Assembly: GCA_902780505.1 (NCBI GenBank)
Contig: CACZFN010000006.1
Coordinates: 82,656-146,655, forward strand
DNA: 64,000 bases
Origin: an uncultured Ruminococcus sp.
GTDB taxonomy: Bacteria > Bacillota > Clostridia > Oscillospirales > Ruminococcaceae
Reading direction: 5' to 3'
The notes under the pieces were generated by a model. The model searched no databases. It had not been told where the DNA came from and was given only the letters and a program-made list of their open reading frames with translations. The position numbers were made by a program, and so were the translations under genes. Within the stretch, counting starts at the first letter, position 1, and every line of letters begins with the position of its first letter. Below are positions 1-8,860 of this stretch, piece by piece.

Positions 1-123
1 GACGGAATAAAGGTCCTCGGCAATGGGGAACTTACTAAAAACCTTACCGTTAAAGCTGCTAAATTCTCGGCGGCTGCTAAAGAAAAAATCGAAAAGGCAG
101 GCGGGAAGGCTGAGGTGATGTAA
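1..123 (+). CDS. rplO: 50S ribosomal protein L15, C-terminal part
   Basis: This is the last 40 codons of a gene whose start lies before the window. The frame reads [15 protein letters not shown] followed by [16 protein letters not shown] and ends at TAA 121-123. That is the typical C-terminal end of bacterial L15, a late-assembly protein of the large ribosomal subunit. secY follows directly, which is the normal spc-operon order and supports the call. Its GAGGTG near 112-117 also serves as ribosome-binding site for secY. Only the C-terminal part can be judged. Confidence 0.93.
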   Translation, partial: DGIKVLGNGELTKNLTVKAAKFSAAAKEKIEKAGGKAEVM

Positions 124-125
124 AC

Positions 126-1430
126 GTGATAGAAACATTTCGTAACGCATGGAAAGTTCCGGAGTTAAGAAAAAAGTTACTCTATACACTTCTCATCATT
201 GTAATATACAGGGCGCTCGGTACTATACCTGTACCGTACCTTGATGCAGATGCTATCAAGGCATGGTTCAGCGCTTCTGCAAGTTCGGGCGACATATTCA
301 GCTACCTGAATGTGCTTTCCGGTGATAACCTTTCAAAGGCGACACTTCTGGCACTTTCTGTCGGCCCGTACATCAATGCACAGATCATTATACAGCTTCT
401 GACCTATGCGCTGCCGCCGCTTGAGAGGCTCGCAAAGGAAGGCCCTGAGGGCAGAAAGAAGCTTGATAAGATCACAAAGTGGGCAGCACTTGCAATATCC
501 CTTTTCCAGGCATGGGCTTACTATTTACAGCTCAGCAAGGCAGGGGCGACAGTACACAGCGGCAATACCTTTGAAAAATGGTTCGCTGAGGCTGTTATAA
601 TAGCTGCCTTTACAGCAGGTTCTTCACTCACTATATGGCTGGGCAACCTTATAAGCGAAAAGGGTATCGGCAACGGCATCTCAATGCTGCTGTTTGCAGG
701 TATCGTGGCAAGGGGCCCCGCAGCTGTACTCAACCTTATCGATCTTATGAAGACCGGTGAGGCAAAGTATATGATACTTGTACCTGTTATCCTTATTATA
801 TTCGTTCTGATGATCGGCTTCATAGTATTTATGAACGATTCAGAAAGAAGAATACCGATACAGTACGCAAAACGAGTAGTGGGCAGAAAACAGTATGGCG
901 GGCAGAGCACTTATATCCCGATCAAAATAGCAATGTCAGGCGTTTTGCCTATCATCTTTGCTATGGCATTTATGTCGATCCCCGCAACGCTCAAGATGTT
1001 TATAACACCGAGAGCAGACGGTACGGGCTTCTATAATACAGTGCTCAGACTTTTCAACTATACACACCCGTTCTACGGTATCCTGTATTTTATACTGATA
1101 ATCGCATTTAACTACTTCTATGTTTCAATGCAGTATAACCCTGTTGAGATAGCAAACAATTTAAGACAGAACAACGGCGGCGTTCCGGGTATAAGACCGG
1201 GCAGACCGACATCTGAATATATCCAGAGGATACTTTCAAAGATCACGCTCGTCGGCGCTGTGTTCTTAGGCCTGATAGCACTTTTCCCGATAATCTTCGG
1301 ATCTATCACGAAGGTAAATATCGCAATGGGCGGTACTTCGATACTTATCGTAGTAAGCGTTGCACTTGAAACTGCAAGAACTATGGAATCCCAGATGATC
1401 GCAAGACATCACAAGGGCTTCCTCGAATAA
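126..1430 (+). CDS. secY: Protein translocase subunit SecY
   Basis: SecY forms the membrane channel of the Sec translocase, working with SecE, SecG and the SecA motor (secA is at 14396). The 434-residue product has the usual length and about ten hydrophobic segments. It begins MIETFRNAWKVPELRKK and carries SecY hallmarks: the plug-region GPYINAQIIIQLL, a cytosolic loop with ERRIPIQYAKR, the NPVEIANNLRQNNGG loop and a C-terminal ARTMESQMIARHHKGFLE. The start is GTG at 126, eight bases after GAGGTG, which lies in the end of rplO. Gene order rplO-secY-adk-map is the conserved spc-operon end, so it is co-transcribed with ribosomal protein genes. Confidence 0.98.
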   Translation: MIETFRNAWKVPELRKKLLYTLLIIVIYRALGTIPVPYLDADAIKAWFSASASSGDIFSYLNVLSGDNLSKATLLALSVGPYINAQIIIQLLTYALPPLERLAKEGPEGRKKLDKITKWAALAISLFQAWAYYLQLSKAGATVHSGNTFEKWFAEAVIIAAFTAGSSLTIWLGNLISEKGIGNGISMLLFAGIVARGPAAVLNLIDLMKTGEAKYMILVPVILIIFVLMIGFIVFMNDSERRIPIQYAKRVVGRKQYGGQSTYIPIKIAMSGVLPIIFAMAFMSIPATLKMFITPRADGTGFYNTVLRLFNYTHPFYGILYFILIIAFNYFYVSMQYNPVEIANNLRQNNGGVPGIRPGRPTSEYIQRILSKITLVGAVFLGLIALFPIIFGSITKVNIAMGGTSILIVVSVALETARTMESQMIARHHKGFLE

Positions 1431-1468
1431 TGACGGCAAAAGGCTGAAGCGTGAAAGGAGAATGTAAA

Positions 1469-2101
1469 ATGAATCTGATCCTACTTGGCGCACCGGGCGC
1501 AGGCAAAGGCACTCAGGCAGAGGTCATCAGTAAGGAATTCGGTATCCCTACGATCTCGACAGGTAATATGCTCAGAGCAGCAGTTAAGGCAGGTACCGAG
1601 TACGGCCTTAAAGCAAAGGCTGCAATGGATGCAGGCGACCTTGTTTCCGACGATATCGTTATCGGTATCCTGAAGGACAGGATAAAAGAACCTGATGCGG
1701 CAAACGGCTTTATCCTTGACGGCTTCCCGAGGACAGTTCCGCAGGCGGAAGCGCTCGACAAAATGGGCGTTACAATAGATAAAGTCCTTGAGATATTCGT
1801 TCCTGATGAAACGATCAAGCAGAGAGTAAGCGGCAGGAGAGTATGCCTTGACTGCGGCGCTACCTACCATGTGGATTTCAAGCCCAGCAAGGTCGAGGGC
1901 GTGTGTGATGTCTGCGGCAAAGAGCTTGTTATCAGAAAGGACGATAAGCCTGAAACCGTTATAAGCAGACTTAAAACTTATCATGATCAGACAGCTCCGC
2001 TGAAGGGCTATTATGAAAAACAGGGCAAGCTTGTGACTGTTGAAGGACAGGACGAGCTCGCTGATACCACAAGACTTGTTCTTGAGGCTTTAAAAGGCTG
2101 A
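1469..2101 (+). CDS. adk: Adenylate kinase
   Basis: Adenylate kinase interconverts ATP + AMP and 2 ADP in the cytoplasm. The P-loop [10 protein letters not shown] is at residues 7-16, followed by the AMP-binding STGNMLR and DGFPRT motifs. The LID domain holds four cysteines as CLDCGATYH ... [10 protein letters not shown], so this is the zinc-binding long form common in Gram-positive bacteria. I chose ATG 1469 because AAAGGAG lies about eight bases upstream. A GTG at 1451 is in frame but would put the ribosome-binding site inside the gene. The product is 210 aa, normal for the family. Confidence 0.98.
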   Translation: MNLILLGAPGAGKGTQAEVISKEFGIPTISTGNMLRAAVKAGTEYGLKAKAAMDAGDLVSDDIVIGILKDRIKEPDAANGFILDGFPRTVPQAEALDKMGVTIDKVLEIFVPDETIKQRVSGRRVCLDCGATYHVDFKPSKVEGVCDVCGKELVIRKDDKPETVISRLKTYHDQTAPLKGYYEKQGKLVTVEGQDELADTTRLVLEALKG

Positions 2102-2125
2102 TATAGAAACCGAGGTCTGTAATTA

Positions 2126-2872
2126 ATGATTTTTATCAAATCCAATAAGGAAATTGAAAAACTGCGTAAGGCGGGAAGAATTACCGCCGGCGCAATTATG
2201 GCGGCCGGTGAGGCGCTTCACCCCGGAATGACTACAAGAGAGCTTGACAGGGTGGTCGAAAAGTATATAACCTCTCACGGCGCAAAACCCGGATTCAAGG
2301 GCTACGGCGGGTTCCCCGCAGCAGCCTGCATTTCGGTAAATGATGAGGTCATCCACGGTATACCGGGTGACAGGAAGATACTTGAAGGCGATATAGTAAG
2401 CGTTGATACGGGCGCTTATATCGACGGCTATCACGGTGATTCCTGCAAGACTTTTGCCTGCGGGAAGATATCTGATGAAGCACAGGCACTCCTCAACTCA
2501 ACCGAGGAAAGCCTTTATATGGCGATAGAAATGGTAAAGCCCGGCGTAAGAATAGGCGATATAGGTGCTGCAATACAAAAGTATAACGAAGACAGGGGCT
2601 TCTCTGTCGTAAGGGAATTTGTAGGGCACGGCCTTGGCAAAAGCCTTCATGAAGAACCTGAGGTGCCGAACTTCGGCAAGGCAGGGCATGGTATAAGGCT
2701 CAGAGCCGGAATGGTAATATGTATCGAGCCTATGATCAATATGGGCAGCGCCGCTATCAAGATAATGCCTGACCAGTGGACAGTCAAAACAAAGGACGGG
2801 AAATGGTCAGCACATTTTGAACACGCTATCGCTGTTACCCAGGACGGCTGTGTGATACTCAGTAAGCCGTAA
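2126..2872 (+). CDS. map: Methionine aminopeptidase, type I
   Basis: Type I methionine aminopeptidase removes the initiator methionine from new proteins and uses two divalent metals. The 248-aa product has the pita-bread fold motifs: VNDEVIHGIPG, then SVDTGAYIDGYHGDSCKTF with the two metal-binding aspartates, VGHGLGKSLHEEP with the metal histidine, EPMIN with a metal glutamate, and SAHFEHAIAVT near the C-terminus with the last glutamate. It has no N-terminal zinc-finger extension. It lies 24 bases after adk, and its stop codon overlaps the next start (TAATG), so it is translated as part of the spc/alpha run. Confidence 0.97.
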   Translation: MIFIKSNKEIEKLRKAGRITAGAIMAAGEALHPGMTTRELDRVVEKYITSHGAKPGFKGYGGFPAAACISVNDEVIHGIPGDRKILEGDIVSVDTGAYIDGYHGDSCKTFACGKISDEAQALLNSTEESLYMAIEMVKPGVRIGDIGAAIQKYNEDRGFSVVREFVGHGLGKSLHEEPEVPNFGKAGHGIRLRAGMVICIEPMINMGSAAIKIMPDQWTVKTKDGKWSAHFEHAIAVTQDGCVILSKP

Positions 2873-3150
2873 TGGGTGAAAAAGTTAAAGTCGGCACAGT
2901 GGTCAGATCACTTGCGGGGCGTGATAAAGACAGATACTACGTTGCAGTAGCTGTAAACGCCGCAAGGGTTAGTGTGGCAGACGGGAAAAGGCACAGACTC
3001 CTGTCCCCGAAGCTGAAAAACCCAAAGCACATTTCACCTGTGGGTGTGTGTGGCCCCGGATGCCTGACAGATAAAAAAATAAGACGGCTGACAAATGCAT
3101 TTAAAACCCAAAATGCACAAGCTGTAAACACCGTCCTTAAAGACGGGTGA
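2872..3150 (+). CDS. KOW-domain RNA-binding protein (L14e-like)
   Basis: This is a basic 92-aa protein. Its first half looks like a KOW motif ([20 protein letters not shown]), as in the small L14e/L6e/L27e-like proteins found between map and infA in many Clostridia. The second half is Lys/Arg rich ([17 protein letters not shown]) and holds one cysteine pair (CGPGC). The ATG overlaps the map stop codon, so translation is probably coupled. The operon position suggests a ribosome-linked or RNA-binding role, but its function is not established. Family membership is recalled from the motif and gene position, not from a search. Confidence 0.82.
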   Translation: MGEKVKVGTVVRSLAGRDKDRYYVAVAVNAARVSVADGKRHRLLSPKLKNPKHISPVGVCGPGCLTDKKIRRLTNAFKTQNAQAVNTVLKDG

Positions 3151-3176
3151 GCGAGTTTAATGATTGGAGATTGTTT

Positions 3177-3395
3177 ATGTCAAAAGAAGATGTAATCGAG
3201 GTCGAGGGAACGGTAAAAGAGGCACTGCCTAACGCCACCTTCAAAGTCGAACTTGCAAACGGTCACATAATTCTTGCCCACGTATCGGGTAAGCTCAGAA
3301 TGAACTATATTCGTATAGTGCCCGGTGATAAGGTTACGGTGGAAATGTCACCTTATGACCTTTCTAAGGGAAGGATCACATGGAGAGCCAAGTAA
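3177..3395 (+). CDS. infA: Translation initiation factor IF-1
   Basis: IF-1 binds the A site of the 30S subunit during initiation. The 72-aa product is a single OB-fold of standard length and sequence ([19 protein letters not shown] through GRITWRAK). ATG 3177 follows GGAGA at 3166-3170. An upstream in-frame ATG at 3147 would add ten residues atypical of the family and is rejected. The gene stands at the usual place just before rpmJ and rpsM. Confidence 0.98.
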   Translation: MSKEDVIEVEGTVKEALPNATFKVELANGHIILAHVSGKLRMNYIRIVPGDKVTVEMSPYDLSKGRITWRAK

Positions 3396-3460
3396 AGAGG
3401 CAAACCAAAGTAGAGTAATGGAAGTGTAAGCTTCCTGTTGAATTCAAAGGAGGTATTTCA

Positions 3461-3574
3461 ATGAAAGTAAGACCTTCAGTTAAGCCGATCTGCGAAAAGT
3501 GCAAGGTTATCAAAAGAAAGGGCAAGATAATGGTTATCTGCCAGAACCCTAAGCACAAGCAGCGTCAGGGCTAA
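3461..3574 (+). CDS. rpmJ: 50S ribosomal protein L36
   Basis: L36 is a very small zinc-ribbon protein of the large subunit. The 37-residue frame starts [17 protein letters not shown] and ends KHKQRQG. Cys11, Cys14, Cys27 and His32 form the classic zinc site, so this is the zinc-containing (C+) form. A strong AAAGGAGG lies seven bases before ATG 3461. It sits between infA and rpsM, the conserved order. Confidence 0.97.
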   Translation: MKVRPSVKPICEKCKVIKRKGKIMVICQNPKHKQRQG

Positions 3575-3603
3575 CAAACCAAAAATGGAGGTGCAACGAA
3601 ATT

Positions 3604-3972
3604 ATGGCACGTATTGCTGGTATAGACCTGCCTAAGGATAAAAGAATAGAGATCGCTCTTACCTATATCTATGGTATTGGTCGTAATATTGCAAAGGATA
3701 TTCTTGCAAAAACAGGGGTAAACCCTGATATAAGAGTTAAGGACCTTTCTGATGAAGATACGGATAAACTCCGTGAGTACATTGACCATAACGTTATCGT
3801 TGAGGGTGACCTCAGGAGAAACGTGGCCCTTAACATCAAAAGACTTGTAGAAATAGGCTGCTACAGAGGCGTTCGTCACCGTAAAGGTCTGCCTGTAAGA
3901 GGACAGAGAACAAAGACAAACGCAAGAACCCGCAAGGGCCCTGTTAAGACTATCGCAAACAAGAAGAAGTAA
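3604..3972 (+). CDS. rpsM: 30S ribosomal protein S13
   Basis: S13 lies in the head of the small subunit and touches the P-site tRNA and 5S-side bridges. The 122-aa product begins [20 protein letters not shown], has the helix-hairpin-helix segment [16 protein letters not shown], the conserved [21 protein letters not shown] block and a lysine-rich tail. The start follows GGAGGTG at 3587-3593. It is part of the alpha operon between rpmJ and rpsK, with only 15 bases to rpsK. Confidence 0.98.
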   Translation: MARIAGIDLPKDKRIEIALTYIYGIGRNIAKDILAKTGVNPDIRVKDLSDEDTDKLREYIDHNVIVEGDLRRNVALNIKRLVEIGCYRGVRHRKGLPVRGQRTKTNARTRKGPVKTIANKKK

Positions 3973-3987
3973 GGAGGGTGTGAACAC

Positions 3988-4386
3988 ATGGCTCAGCAGA
4001 AGAAAACAACTGCGGTTCGCCGCCGTCGTGAAAGAAAGAATATTGAACAGGGACAGGTTCATATCCAGTCTACTTTCAATAATACAATCGTAACTATCAC
4101 CGATATGCAGGGCAACGCTATCTCGTGGGCATCCGCAGGCGGGTTAGGCTTCAGGGGCTCTAAAAAGAGCACACCGTTTGCTGCTCAGACAGCTGCTGAA
4201 ACAGCTGCAAGGGCTGCAAAGGAGCATGGCCTGAAGATAGTTGAAGTATACGTAAAAGGCCCCGGTGCAGGCAGAGAAGCTGCTATCAGAGCACTTCAGA
4301 GCGAGGAACTTGAGGTAAGAATGATAAAGGACGTTACCCCGATCCCCCACAACGGCTGCCGCCCGCCTAAAAGACGTAGAGTATAA
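3988..4386 (+). CDS. rpsK: 30S ribosomal protein S11
   Basis: S11 forms part of the 30S platform around the E site. The 132-aa product has the basic N-terminal tail and the conserved [31 protein letters not shown] and [15 protein letters not shown] segments. ATG 3988 follows AGGAGGG. The 93-base gap to rpsD is longer than other gaps in this operon and contains a short imperfect hairpin (TTTGAG ... CTCAAA). Confidence 0.98.
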   Translation: MAQQKKTTAVRRRRERKNIEQGQVHIQSTFNNTIVTITDMQGNAISWASAGGLGFRGSKKSTPFAAQTAAETAARAAKEHGLKIVEVYVKGPGAGREAAIRALQSEELEVRMIKDVTPIPHNGCRPPKRRRV

Positions 4387-4479
4387 TAAAAGACAATTTG
4401 AGTTTGAAAGTTTGCTCAAAGTCGGGTAAAACGTAAAGTTTAAGGCCCGATATGAAATCAAAAACGGAGGTTATTTATA

Positions 4480-5079
4480 ATGGCTGTAAACAGAGAACCT
4501 ATTTTAAAAAGATGCAGATCCTTAGGGATCAGCCCGATGGTAATGGGAGTTGCAAAAGAAGCAAACTTCCGTAACCCTGACGCTAACAAGAGGAAGAAAG
4601 TATCCGAGTACGGCGTTCAGCTTAAAGAAAAGCAGAAACTGAAATTCATCTATGGAATGCTTGAAAAGCAGTTCAGACATTACTTTGAGCTTGCTGAAAA
4701 GATGGAAGGCCAGGCAGGTGAAAACCTTATAACACTCCTTGAATCAAGACTTGATAACGTTGTATTCAGAATGGGACTTGCTTCAACAAGGAGAGAGAGC
4801 AGACAGCTCGTCGTTCACGGTCACTTCAATGTAAACGGCAAGAGAGTTGATATTCCTTCCTACAGAGTAAAAGCAGGTGACGTTATCTCACTGAGAGATA
4901 ATTCCAAGAAGAGCGAGAAGTTCAAGCAGGTAATTGAGCTTACAAACGGCAGGCTCGTTCCTACATGGATCGATATGAACAAGGAAGAGTCAACAGGCAA
5001 GATCACAAGACTCCCTGTAAAGAGCGACCTCGATTACGAGATCGAAGAGCATCTTATCGTTGAGTTGTACTCTAAGTAA
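4480..5079 (+). CDS. rpsD: 30S ribosomal protein S4
   Basis: S4 is a primary 16S rRNA binder that starts 30S assembly, and in many bacteria it also represses its own mRNA. The 199-aa product has the S4 N-terminal domain (MAVNREPILKRCRSLGI) and the S4 RNA-binding fold around residues 90-155 (SRLDNVVFRMGLASTRRESR). The N-terminal zinc cysteines are absent, so it is the zinc-free form. It follows ACGGAGG. Non-coding spacers on both sides (93 and 87 bases) each hold a small hairpin, which could be an S4 target, but this is only inferred. Confidence 0.98.
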   Translation: MAVNREPILKRCRSLGISPMVMGVAKEANFRNPDANKRKKVSEYGVQLKEKQKLKFIYGMLEKQFRHYFELAEKMEGQAGENLITLLESRLDNVVFRMGLASTRRESRQLVVHGHFNVNGKRVDIPSYRVKAGDVISLRDNSKKSEKFKQVIELTNGRLVPTWIDMNKEESTGKITRLPVKSDLDYEIEEHLIVELYSK

Positions 5080-5166
5080 TAAGATAACTCGGGCTTTGCC
5101 TGAGATCTTTCTAAGAGTAAGACATTCGCCAAGAACATTCGAGTTTTGAAAACAGGAGGGTTTTAA

Positions 5167-6123
5167 ATGCTTGAAAAAATAGAAAAGCCTGAAATAGAAA
5201 CAGCCGAACTTAAAAGCAACGGAACTTACGGAAAGTTCGTTCTTGAGCCGCTTGAGCGAGGCTACGGTATCACGCTTGGAAACAGCCTGAGGCGTGTACT
5301 GCTCTCCTCTTTGCCCGGTGTAGCTGTAACGAGCGTAAAGATCGACGGTGTGCACCACGAATTATCAACGATCCCCGGAGTTAAGGAAGATGTTACAGAG
5401 ATAATCCTTAACCTTAAAGGGCTTACAGCAAAGCTGTACGGCGAAGGCCCTAAGACAGTCTATATAGAGGCTGAGGGTGAGTGCGAAGTAACAGCGGGCG
5501 ATATAAAGACTGATTCAGAAGTCGATATCCTCGTTCCCGATATGCATATCGCAACACTCGGCGCGGGCGCTAAGCTTTATATGGAGATCGTTATAGACAG
5601 GGGCAGGGGCTATGTTTCTGCTGAAAAGAACAAGCAGATCACACCTAACGCTCCTATCGGCGTTATAGCTGTTGACAGTATCTACACACCGGTGCTCAAA
5701 GTAAACTACACAGTGGATAATACCCGTGTAGGACAGATCACCGATTTCGATAAGCTCACCCTTGAGGTATGGACAGATGGTACCATATCCGCAAAGGAAG
5801 CTGTATCAATGGCAGCCAAGCTTCTCAACGAGCATCTTAATCTCTTTGTGGACCTCTCCGAGGAAACCACAGTTGTGGAGATAATGGCTGAAAAGGATGA
5901 CAAGGGCAAGGAAAAGATCCTTGAGATGACCATTGAGGAACTTGACTTATCTGTACGTTCCTTCAACTGTCTGAAGCGTGCAGGTATAAATACTGTCAAT
6001 GACCTGATAGAGAAATCCGAGGAGGAAATGATGAAGGTCAGAAACCTGGGTAAGAAGTCCTTTGACGAGGTCAAGGAAAAGCTTCATTCACTCGGTTATG
6101 ATCTGAGCTCCGAGGAGGATTGA
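5167..6123 (+). CDS. rpoA: RNA polymerase alpha subunit
   Basis: The alpha subunit nucleates RNA polymerase assembly and contacts UP elements and activators. The 318-aa product has the N-terminal dimerisation domain ([29 protein letters not shown], split here by position only) and the C-terminal domain with two helix-hairpin-helix motifs ([19 protein letters not shown] and [13 protein letters not shown]). The start follows AGGAGGG. Gene order rpsD-rpoA-rplQ is the standard alpha operon. Nothing is missing or unusual. Confidence 0.98.
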   Translation: MLEKIEKPEIETAELKSNGTYGKFVLEPLERGYGITLGNSLRRVLLSSLPGVAVTSVKIDGVHHELSTIPGVKEDVTEIILNLKGLTAKLYGEGPKTVYIEAEGECEVTAGDIKTDSEVDILVPDMHIATLGAGAKLYMEIVIDRGRGYVSAEKNKQITPNAPIGVIAVDSIYTPVLKVNYTVDNTRVGQITDFDKLTLEVWTDGTISAKEAVSMAAKLLNEHLNLFVDLSEETTVVEIMAEKDDKGKEKILEMTIEELDLSVRSFNCLKRAGINTVNDLIEKSEEEMMKVRNLGKKSFDEVKEKLHSLGYDLSSEED

Positions 6124-6198
6124 TCGCCGCAGTGATTCGGCGAGGTTAGTGCAGGGCATGGGCTTTGCAAAGATTTTAAAATAAGGAGTTGAATATCT

Positions 6199-6540
6199 AT
6201 GCCAGGAAAGAGAAAGCTCGGCAGACCTACCGATTCGAGAAGAGCAATGCTCAGAGCAATGGTAACATATCTGCTTGAGAACGGTAAGATTGAAACAACT
6301 GTGACAAGGGCTAAGGAAGTTTCTGCAATGACAGAAAAGATGATCACACTCGGCAAGAGTGGGGATCTTCATTCAAAAAGACAGGCACTTGCTTATATAA
6401 CAAAGGAAAGCGTTGTCAAGAAGCTTTTTGACGATATCGCACCTTCTTATGAGGGCAGAAACGGCGGTTATACAAAGATCGTGAAGATCGGTCCCCGCCG
6501 CGGTGACGCTGCTGAAATGGCTATAATCTCACTCGTATGA
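6199..6540 (+). CDS. rplQ: 50S ribosomal protein L17
   Basis: L17 sits near the tunnel exit of the large subunit. The 113-aa product begins [20 protein letters not shown] and ends with the conserved [21 protein letters not shown] block. The start follows AAGGAGTT. It is the last gene of the alpha operon and is followed within 30 bases by an intrinsic terminator, which closes the ribosomal cluster. Confidence 0.98.
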   Translation: MPGKRKLGRPTDSRRAMLRAMVTYLLENGKIETTVTRAKEVSAMTEKMITLGKSGDLHSKRQALAYITKESVVKKLFDDIAPSYEGRNGGYTKIVKIGPRRGDAAEMAIISLV

Positions 6541-6564
6541 TGTGAGGTCACGGTAGAATAATTA

Positions 6565-6602
6565 CAGGCATCCCTGCTTTGCGGGGGTGCCTTTTGTTTT
6601 TT
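6565..6602 (+). terminator. Intrinsic terminator of the alpha operon
   Basis: A GC-rich stem (AGGCATCCC pairing with GGGGTGCCT) with a short TGCTTTGC loop is followed by TTTGTTTTTT. It lies 25 bases after the rplQ stop and points in the direction of transcription. Confidence 0.9.
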
Positions 6603-6639
6603 GCATAAAAACAGAGACGGGATTTTGTGTATTAATCTA

Positions 6640-6668
6640 TTGAAATATGATTAAAATTGTGCTATAAT
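6640..6668 (+). promoter_or_regulatory. Sigma-A promoter of the first GGDEF gene
   Basis: TTGAAA at 6640-6645 and TATAAT at 6663-6668 are separated by 17 bp. This is a near-consensus promoter about 50 bases before the GTG start at 6719, so the gene is transcribed independently of the ribosomal operon. Confidence 0.8.
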
Positions 6669-6718
6669 AATATTGTGCGTATATGCTGCAATTATAAGGC
6701 GAAATCTGGTGAAAAACA

Positions 6719-8605
6719 GTGCTTTTTGGTAAGAAGATAATTGCCCTTTGTACCTCGCGCGTGTATGATGCGGGGCTGCACAGGTTTGTGAGGGTGTTAA
6801 ATGATAATATCAGCAAATTCGGGTACAGAATGTTTATCTATACCCTTAATACCGATCTGTACTGGAACGAGGAGGAATCATGTGCGGAAACCAGCGTTTT
6901 TGACCTTATCCCGTATGATAAAATAGACGGTGTCATACTTATGGACGAAAAGATCAAGAGCAGGAAGATATCACAGAAGATCGTCGATAAAGCTACAGCT
7001 AACGGATTGCCCGTTATTTCTGTGGACGGTGAACATAAGGGCGCACTTTCTGTGTGGTTTGATTATGAAAAGGGCTTTGAGAGTATAGTCAGGCACGTGA
7101 TCGAGCACCATAAAGTCACAAGGCCGCATTTTATTGCAGGTATCAAGGGCAACCCGTTTTCGGAAAGCAGGCTTGAAGTTTTCAAAAAAGTTATAAAAGA
7201 AAACGGTATAGAATTTGATGAAAAAACGATGGTTTCATACGGCGAATTCTGGGCTAAGCCTTCACGTGCCGCGGCAGAGGAAATATCCTCCCGTGAAGTT
7301 CTGCCCCAGGCAGTTATATGCGCAAATGACGTTATGGCGATAAATGTGATAGATGTTTTTGTCAAACACGGGATCAGGGTGCCGCAGGATATTATAGTTA
7401 CAGGGTTTGACGGTATCGACGAGGCACAGTATTGTATACCTAAGCTTGCTACTGCAAGCACCGACTGGGCAACCCTTGCAGATGCTGTCAGCAAGGCTGT
7501 GTTTGATTACTTCGGGCAGAAAAAGACCAACGGCGTGCTTACAGTTATGCCGAGGCTTGTCCCGAATGAAAGCTGCGGATGTGCCACTGTGCGTGAAACA
7601 AGCGATACATATATGAGCAAGCTCAATGACAGCTTCTATCGGTATCAGGACGATATCAGGGGGCTATATGATATATCTGTCAAAATGCAGATGAGTACCT
7701 CGCCCGGTCAGGCGGCAGGGTTTATGTATGATTACCTGATGCATGATATGTGCTGTATCGTAAAAAAGAGTATATTTGAAAGAGAACATAATTTCCTGCT
7801 TGAAGATATTAAAGACTGTGGAATGGCGCTTATATATGACAGCTATCATTCCAAAATGCCGATAAGGGATTTTGATACGGAGGAGATAGTTCCCGAACTT
7901 GAAAAGAAGCTTAACGAATACACCCCGCTTATCTTTAATGCTCTTGACTATATGAGCAAGAATTTGGGATACATCTGTTACAGCTTCAAGAATTATGATA
8001 TAACCGATTATACCAAGACTGCCGAGATAAACAATACTGTAAGTATGGGGCTTGGCGGGTATGTGAATATGCAGTATCAGCTTTACCTTGCGGATAAGGT
8101 CGAGCAGATGTATAAAAATGACAAGCTTACAGGCCTTTATACAAGAACGGGATATACAAAGTATTACGAAAAGCTGATAAATGAAAATATCGGAAAGGAC
8201 ACTTATATCACAGTTATTATGAGTGACCTTAACTGCCTTAAACAGATAAATGATACCTATGGCCACGGCGCGGGAGATATTGCTATAAACGCTGTTGCTA
8301 AGGCACTAAGGAACTGTGTGCCAGAAAATTCCGTCTGCGTGCGCTATGGCGGCGATGAGATGCTTTGCATTATCGCGGGCGTTGTCGATGACGAAAAACT
8401 TATGGATGATATTGATGAATACCTTGACAGGTTCAATAAGGATTCGGGACTGAAGTTTACTGTTTCTACAAGCTGCGGCGCCTGTACTGAACTGCTTGAT
8501 GAAAACTATGACTTCGACTTCGCCGTAAAACAGGCAGACAGAAGAATGTATGAAAAGAAAAAACTAAAGAAAAAAGCCGAAGCAAGAATGAAAAAGCAAG
8601 CATAA
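6719..8605 (+). CDS. LacI-type sugar-binding domain fused to GGDEF (diguanylate cyclase)
   Basis: The 628-aa protein joins a periplasmic-binding-protein-like domain of the LacI/PurR type (about residues 1-300: IALCTSRVYDAG, DGVILMDEK, ICANDVMAINVIDVF, IIVTGFDGID) to a middle region and a C-terminal GGDEF domain. It has no signal peptide, membrane segment or helix-turn-helix, so it should be a soluble cytosolic enzyme that makes c-di-GMP in response to a bound ligand. Catalytic signs are DLNCLKQINDTYGHGAGD and GGDEM at residues 544-548 (M in place of the usual F). No RxxD inhibitory site precedes it. After the sensor domain comes NESCGC, shared as RESCGC with the paralogue at 47635-49551. The GTG start is set by the promoter position and family alignment. 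The ligand is unknown. Confidence 0.88.
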   Translation: MLFGKKIIALCTSRVYDAGLHRFVRVLNDNISKFGYRMFIYTLNTDLYWNEEESCAETSVFDLIPYDKIDGVILMDEKIKSRKISQKIVDKATANGLPVISVDGEHKGALSVWFDYEKGFESIVRHVIEHHKVTRPHFIAGIKGNPFSESRLEVFKKVIKENGIEFDEKTMVSYGEFWAKPSRAAAEEISSREVLPQAVICANDVMAINVIDVFVKHGIRVPQDIIVTGFDGIDEAQYCIPKLATASTDWATLADAVSKAVFDYFGQKKTNGVLTVMPRLVPNESCGCATVRETSDTYMSKLNDSFYRYQDDIRGLYDISVKMQMSTSPGQAAGFMYDYLMHDMCCIVKKSIFEREHNFLLEDIKDCGMALIYDSYHSKMPIRDFDTEEIVPELEKKLNEYTPLIFNALDYMSKNLGYICYSFKNYDITDYTKTAEINNTVSMGLGGYVNMQYQLYLADKVEQMYKNDKLTGLYTRTGYTKYYEKLINENIGKDTYITVIMSDLNCLKQINDTYGHGAGDIAINAVAKALRNCVPENSVCVRYGGDEMLCIIAGVVDDEKLMDDIDEYLDRFNKDSGLKFTVSTSCGACTELLDENYDFDFAVKQADRRMYEKKKLKKKAEARMKKQA

Positions 8606-8859
8606 CCAAAACACCGCCCTTTGGGTGGCGGTTATAAAAGGACTTACGTGCTCTACTGGGGGAAACCCTTTTGAAAAAGGGTTCTCCCCCAGGCCCCTTT
8701 CCTAAAACTTTTGACCTAATTCCCCCTAAAGGGCATATGCCCTTTAGGGGGAATTAAATTAGAAGTCTTTGGGGGAGAACCTTTCTTCAGAAAGGTTTCC
8801 CCCGATAAAACGCATAAGTCTCTTTGTAACCGCCACCCAAAGGGCGGTGGTTTGGTTAT
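8602..8859. repeat. Nested palindromic intergenic element (about 258 bp)
   Basis: Three levels of inverted symmetry fill the gap between two convergent genes. The outer arms 8602-8635 and 8826-8859 are inverted copies matching at 32 of 34 positions, and each is itself a small hairpin (CCGCCCTTTGGGTGGCGG). Inside are two related hairpins, 8658-8690 and 8771-8803, built of GGGGG-A-rich arms that also pair with each other. The centre, 8718-8755, is a perfect 38-bp palindrome (half-site AATTCCCCCTAAAGGGCAT). No transposase or open frame is present. It may act as a two-way terminator, but it is far larger than needed, and a non-autonomous mobile repeat (MITE/REP-like) is likely. Confidence 0.85.
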
Positions 8860-8860
8860 A

